Shown piece by piece: positions 5,882 to 6,204 of a DNA stretch of 6,204 nucleotides. The notes beneath the pieces were generated by a model that was given only the letters and a program-made list of their open reading frames with translations, had not been told where the DNA came from and made no database searches. Made by a program: the position numbers and the translations under genes. Origin of the DNA: Planctomycetota bacterium (lineage in GTDB: Bacteria > Planctomycetota > UBA1135 > GCA-002686595); contig JAJDES010000140.1 in assembly GCA_029259675.1 (NCBI GenBank), positions 1 through 6,204 of the forward strand. The letters run 5' to 3'. Numbering within the stretch: position 1 is the stretch's first letter; each line of letters begins with the position of its first letter.

Positions 5882-6204
5882 ATGAGCCCCCCCGTTGCCC
5901 GAGATCTGAAAGCGCCCCTGGCCCTGGTGACGGTCCTATTTGTCCTTTCCGGCGCGGCGGCATTGAGCCACGAGTTGGTGTGGCTGCGCCGCTTGGCCTT
6001 GATCTGGGGCGGGACCGCTGCGGCCCAAGCCTCCGCGCTGGCGAGCTTTCTGGGTTGCTTGGCCCTGGGGGCAAGATTGGCGGCCCAGCGCGCGGACAAC
6101 TCCCGCAACCCTTTGCTCGGCTACGCCCTGTGTGAACTTGGCGCGGCTGTATTTGCCGCACTGAGTCCGTGGACCTTGACCTTGCTGGCAGGCTGGGCCG
6201 CCGG
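5882..6204 (+). CDS. Membrane protein resembling N-terminus of spermidine-synthase-like proteins (3' partial)
   Basis: The frame runs off the window end after 107 codons. Translation starts MSPPVARDLKAPLALVTVLF. Three hydrophobic segments are visible at about residues 11-28, 45-66 and 79-104. The stretch LSGAAALSHELVWLRRLALI (22-41), then FLGCLALGARLAAQRAD (56-72) and YALCELGAAVFAALSPW (81-97), matches the N-terminal membrane half of large bacterial spermidine-synthase-like proteins: typically SGxxAL.xE.xWxRxL, a G-rich loop, an xxLGxxxA segment and a YxxxELGxxxxAxxSPW helix. In that family the C-terminal half, not present here, resembles a polyamine aminopropyltransferase. Whether it makes polyamines cannot be told from this part. 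The ATG at 5882 lies shortly before the first membrane segment, but no Shine-Dalgarno is clear. The gene is divergent from the methyltransferase. Confidence 0.85.
   Translation, partial: MSPPVARDLKAPLALVTVLFVLSGAAALSHELVWLRRLALIWGGTAAAQASALASFLGCLALGARLAAQRADNSRNPLLGYALCELGAAVFAALSPWTLTLLAGWAA

Noticed and set aside
5739..6161. Overlapping minus-strand frames (130-140 codons) across the start of the membrane protein
   Set aside because: Their translations are Arg/Pro/Ser/Gly-rich as expected of shadows, while the plus-strand frame from 5882 has clear membrane helices and family motifs.

Overview
This is a GC-rich bacterial chromosomal window (roughly 60% GC by eye) using the standard code. 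It holds five protein-coding genes: three complete and two cut by the window edges. No tRNA, rRNA, CRISPR array, insertion sequence or phage gene is visible. The phylum cannot be fixed from the sequence. The loose monocistronic layout, the FPYP-type methyltransferase and the membrane spermidine-synthase-like protein would suit a Planctomycetota- or Myxococcota-like genome, but that is only an impression.

Layout: (1) 1-954 (+), the C-terminal part of a protein made of two tandem copies of a ~145-residue domain, probably hot-dog-like; its 5' end lies outside the window. (2) 1179-2960 (-), a 593-residue protein with an N-terminal Rieske [2Fe-2S] domain fused to a ~470-residue helical region. That region appears to be built from four diverged units, each centred on a histidine. 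(3) 3130-4311 (+), a 393-residue protein with four S1 RNA-binding domains. (4) 4385-5641 (-), a class I SAM-dependent methyltransferase with an FPYP motif near the N-terminus and a C-terminal extension. (5) 5882-6204 (+), the start of a multi-pass membrane protein resembling the N-terminal half of large spermidine-synthase-like proteins.

The five genes alternate strictly in strand (+ - + - +), so none shares an operon with a neighbour inside the window and each needs its own promoter. The two convergent gaps (955-1178 and 4312-4384) contain hairpin-forming sequence that may terminate transcription. The divergent gap 2961-3129 holds a good sigma70-type promoter for the Rieske gene, with inverted repeats at its -35 and -10/start regions. 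The divergent gap 5642-5881 holds two abutting perfect 12-bp palindromes.

Nothing in the arrangement shows the genes working in one pathway. The least ordinary object is the Rieske-helical repeat fusion: an electron-transfer domain on a large histidine-bearing scaffold suggests an oxidoreductase whose reaction cannot be read from sequence alone.
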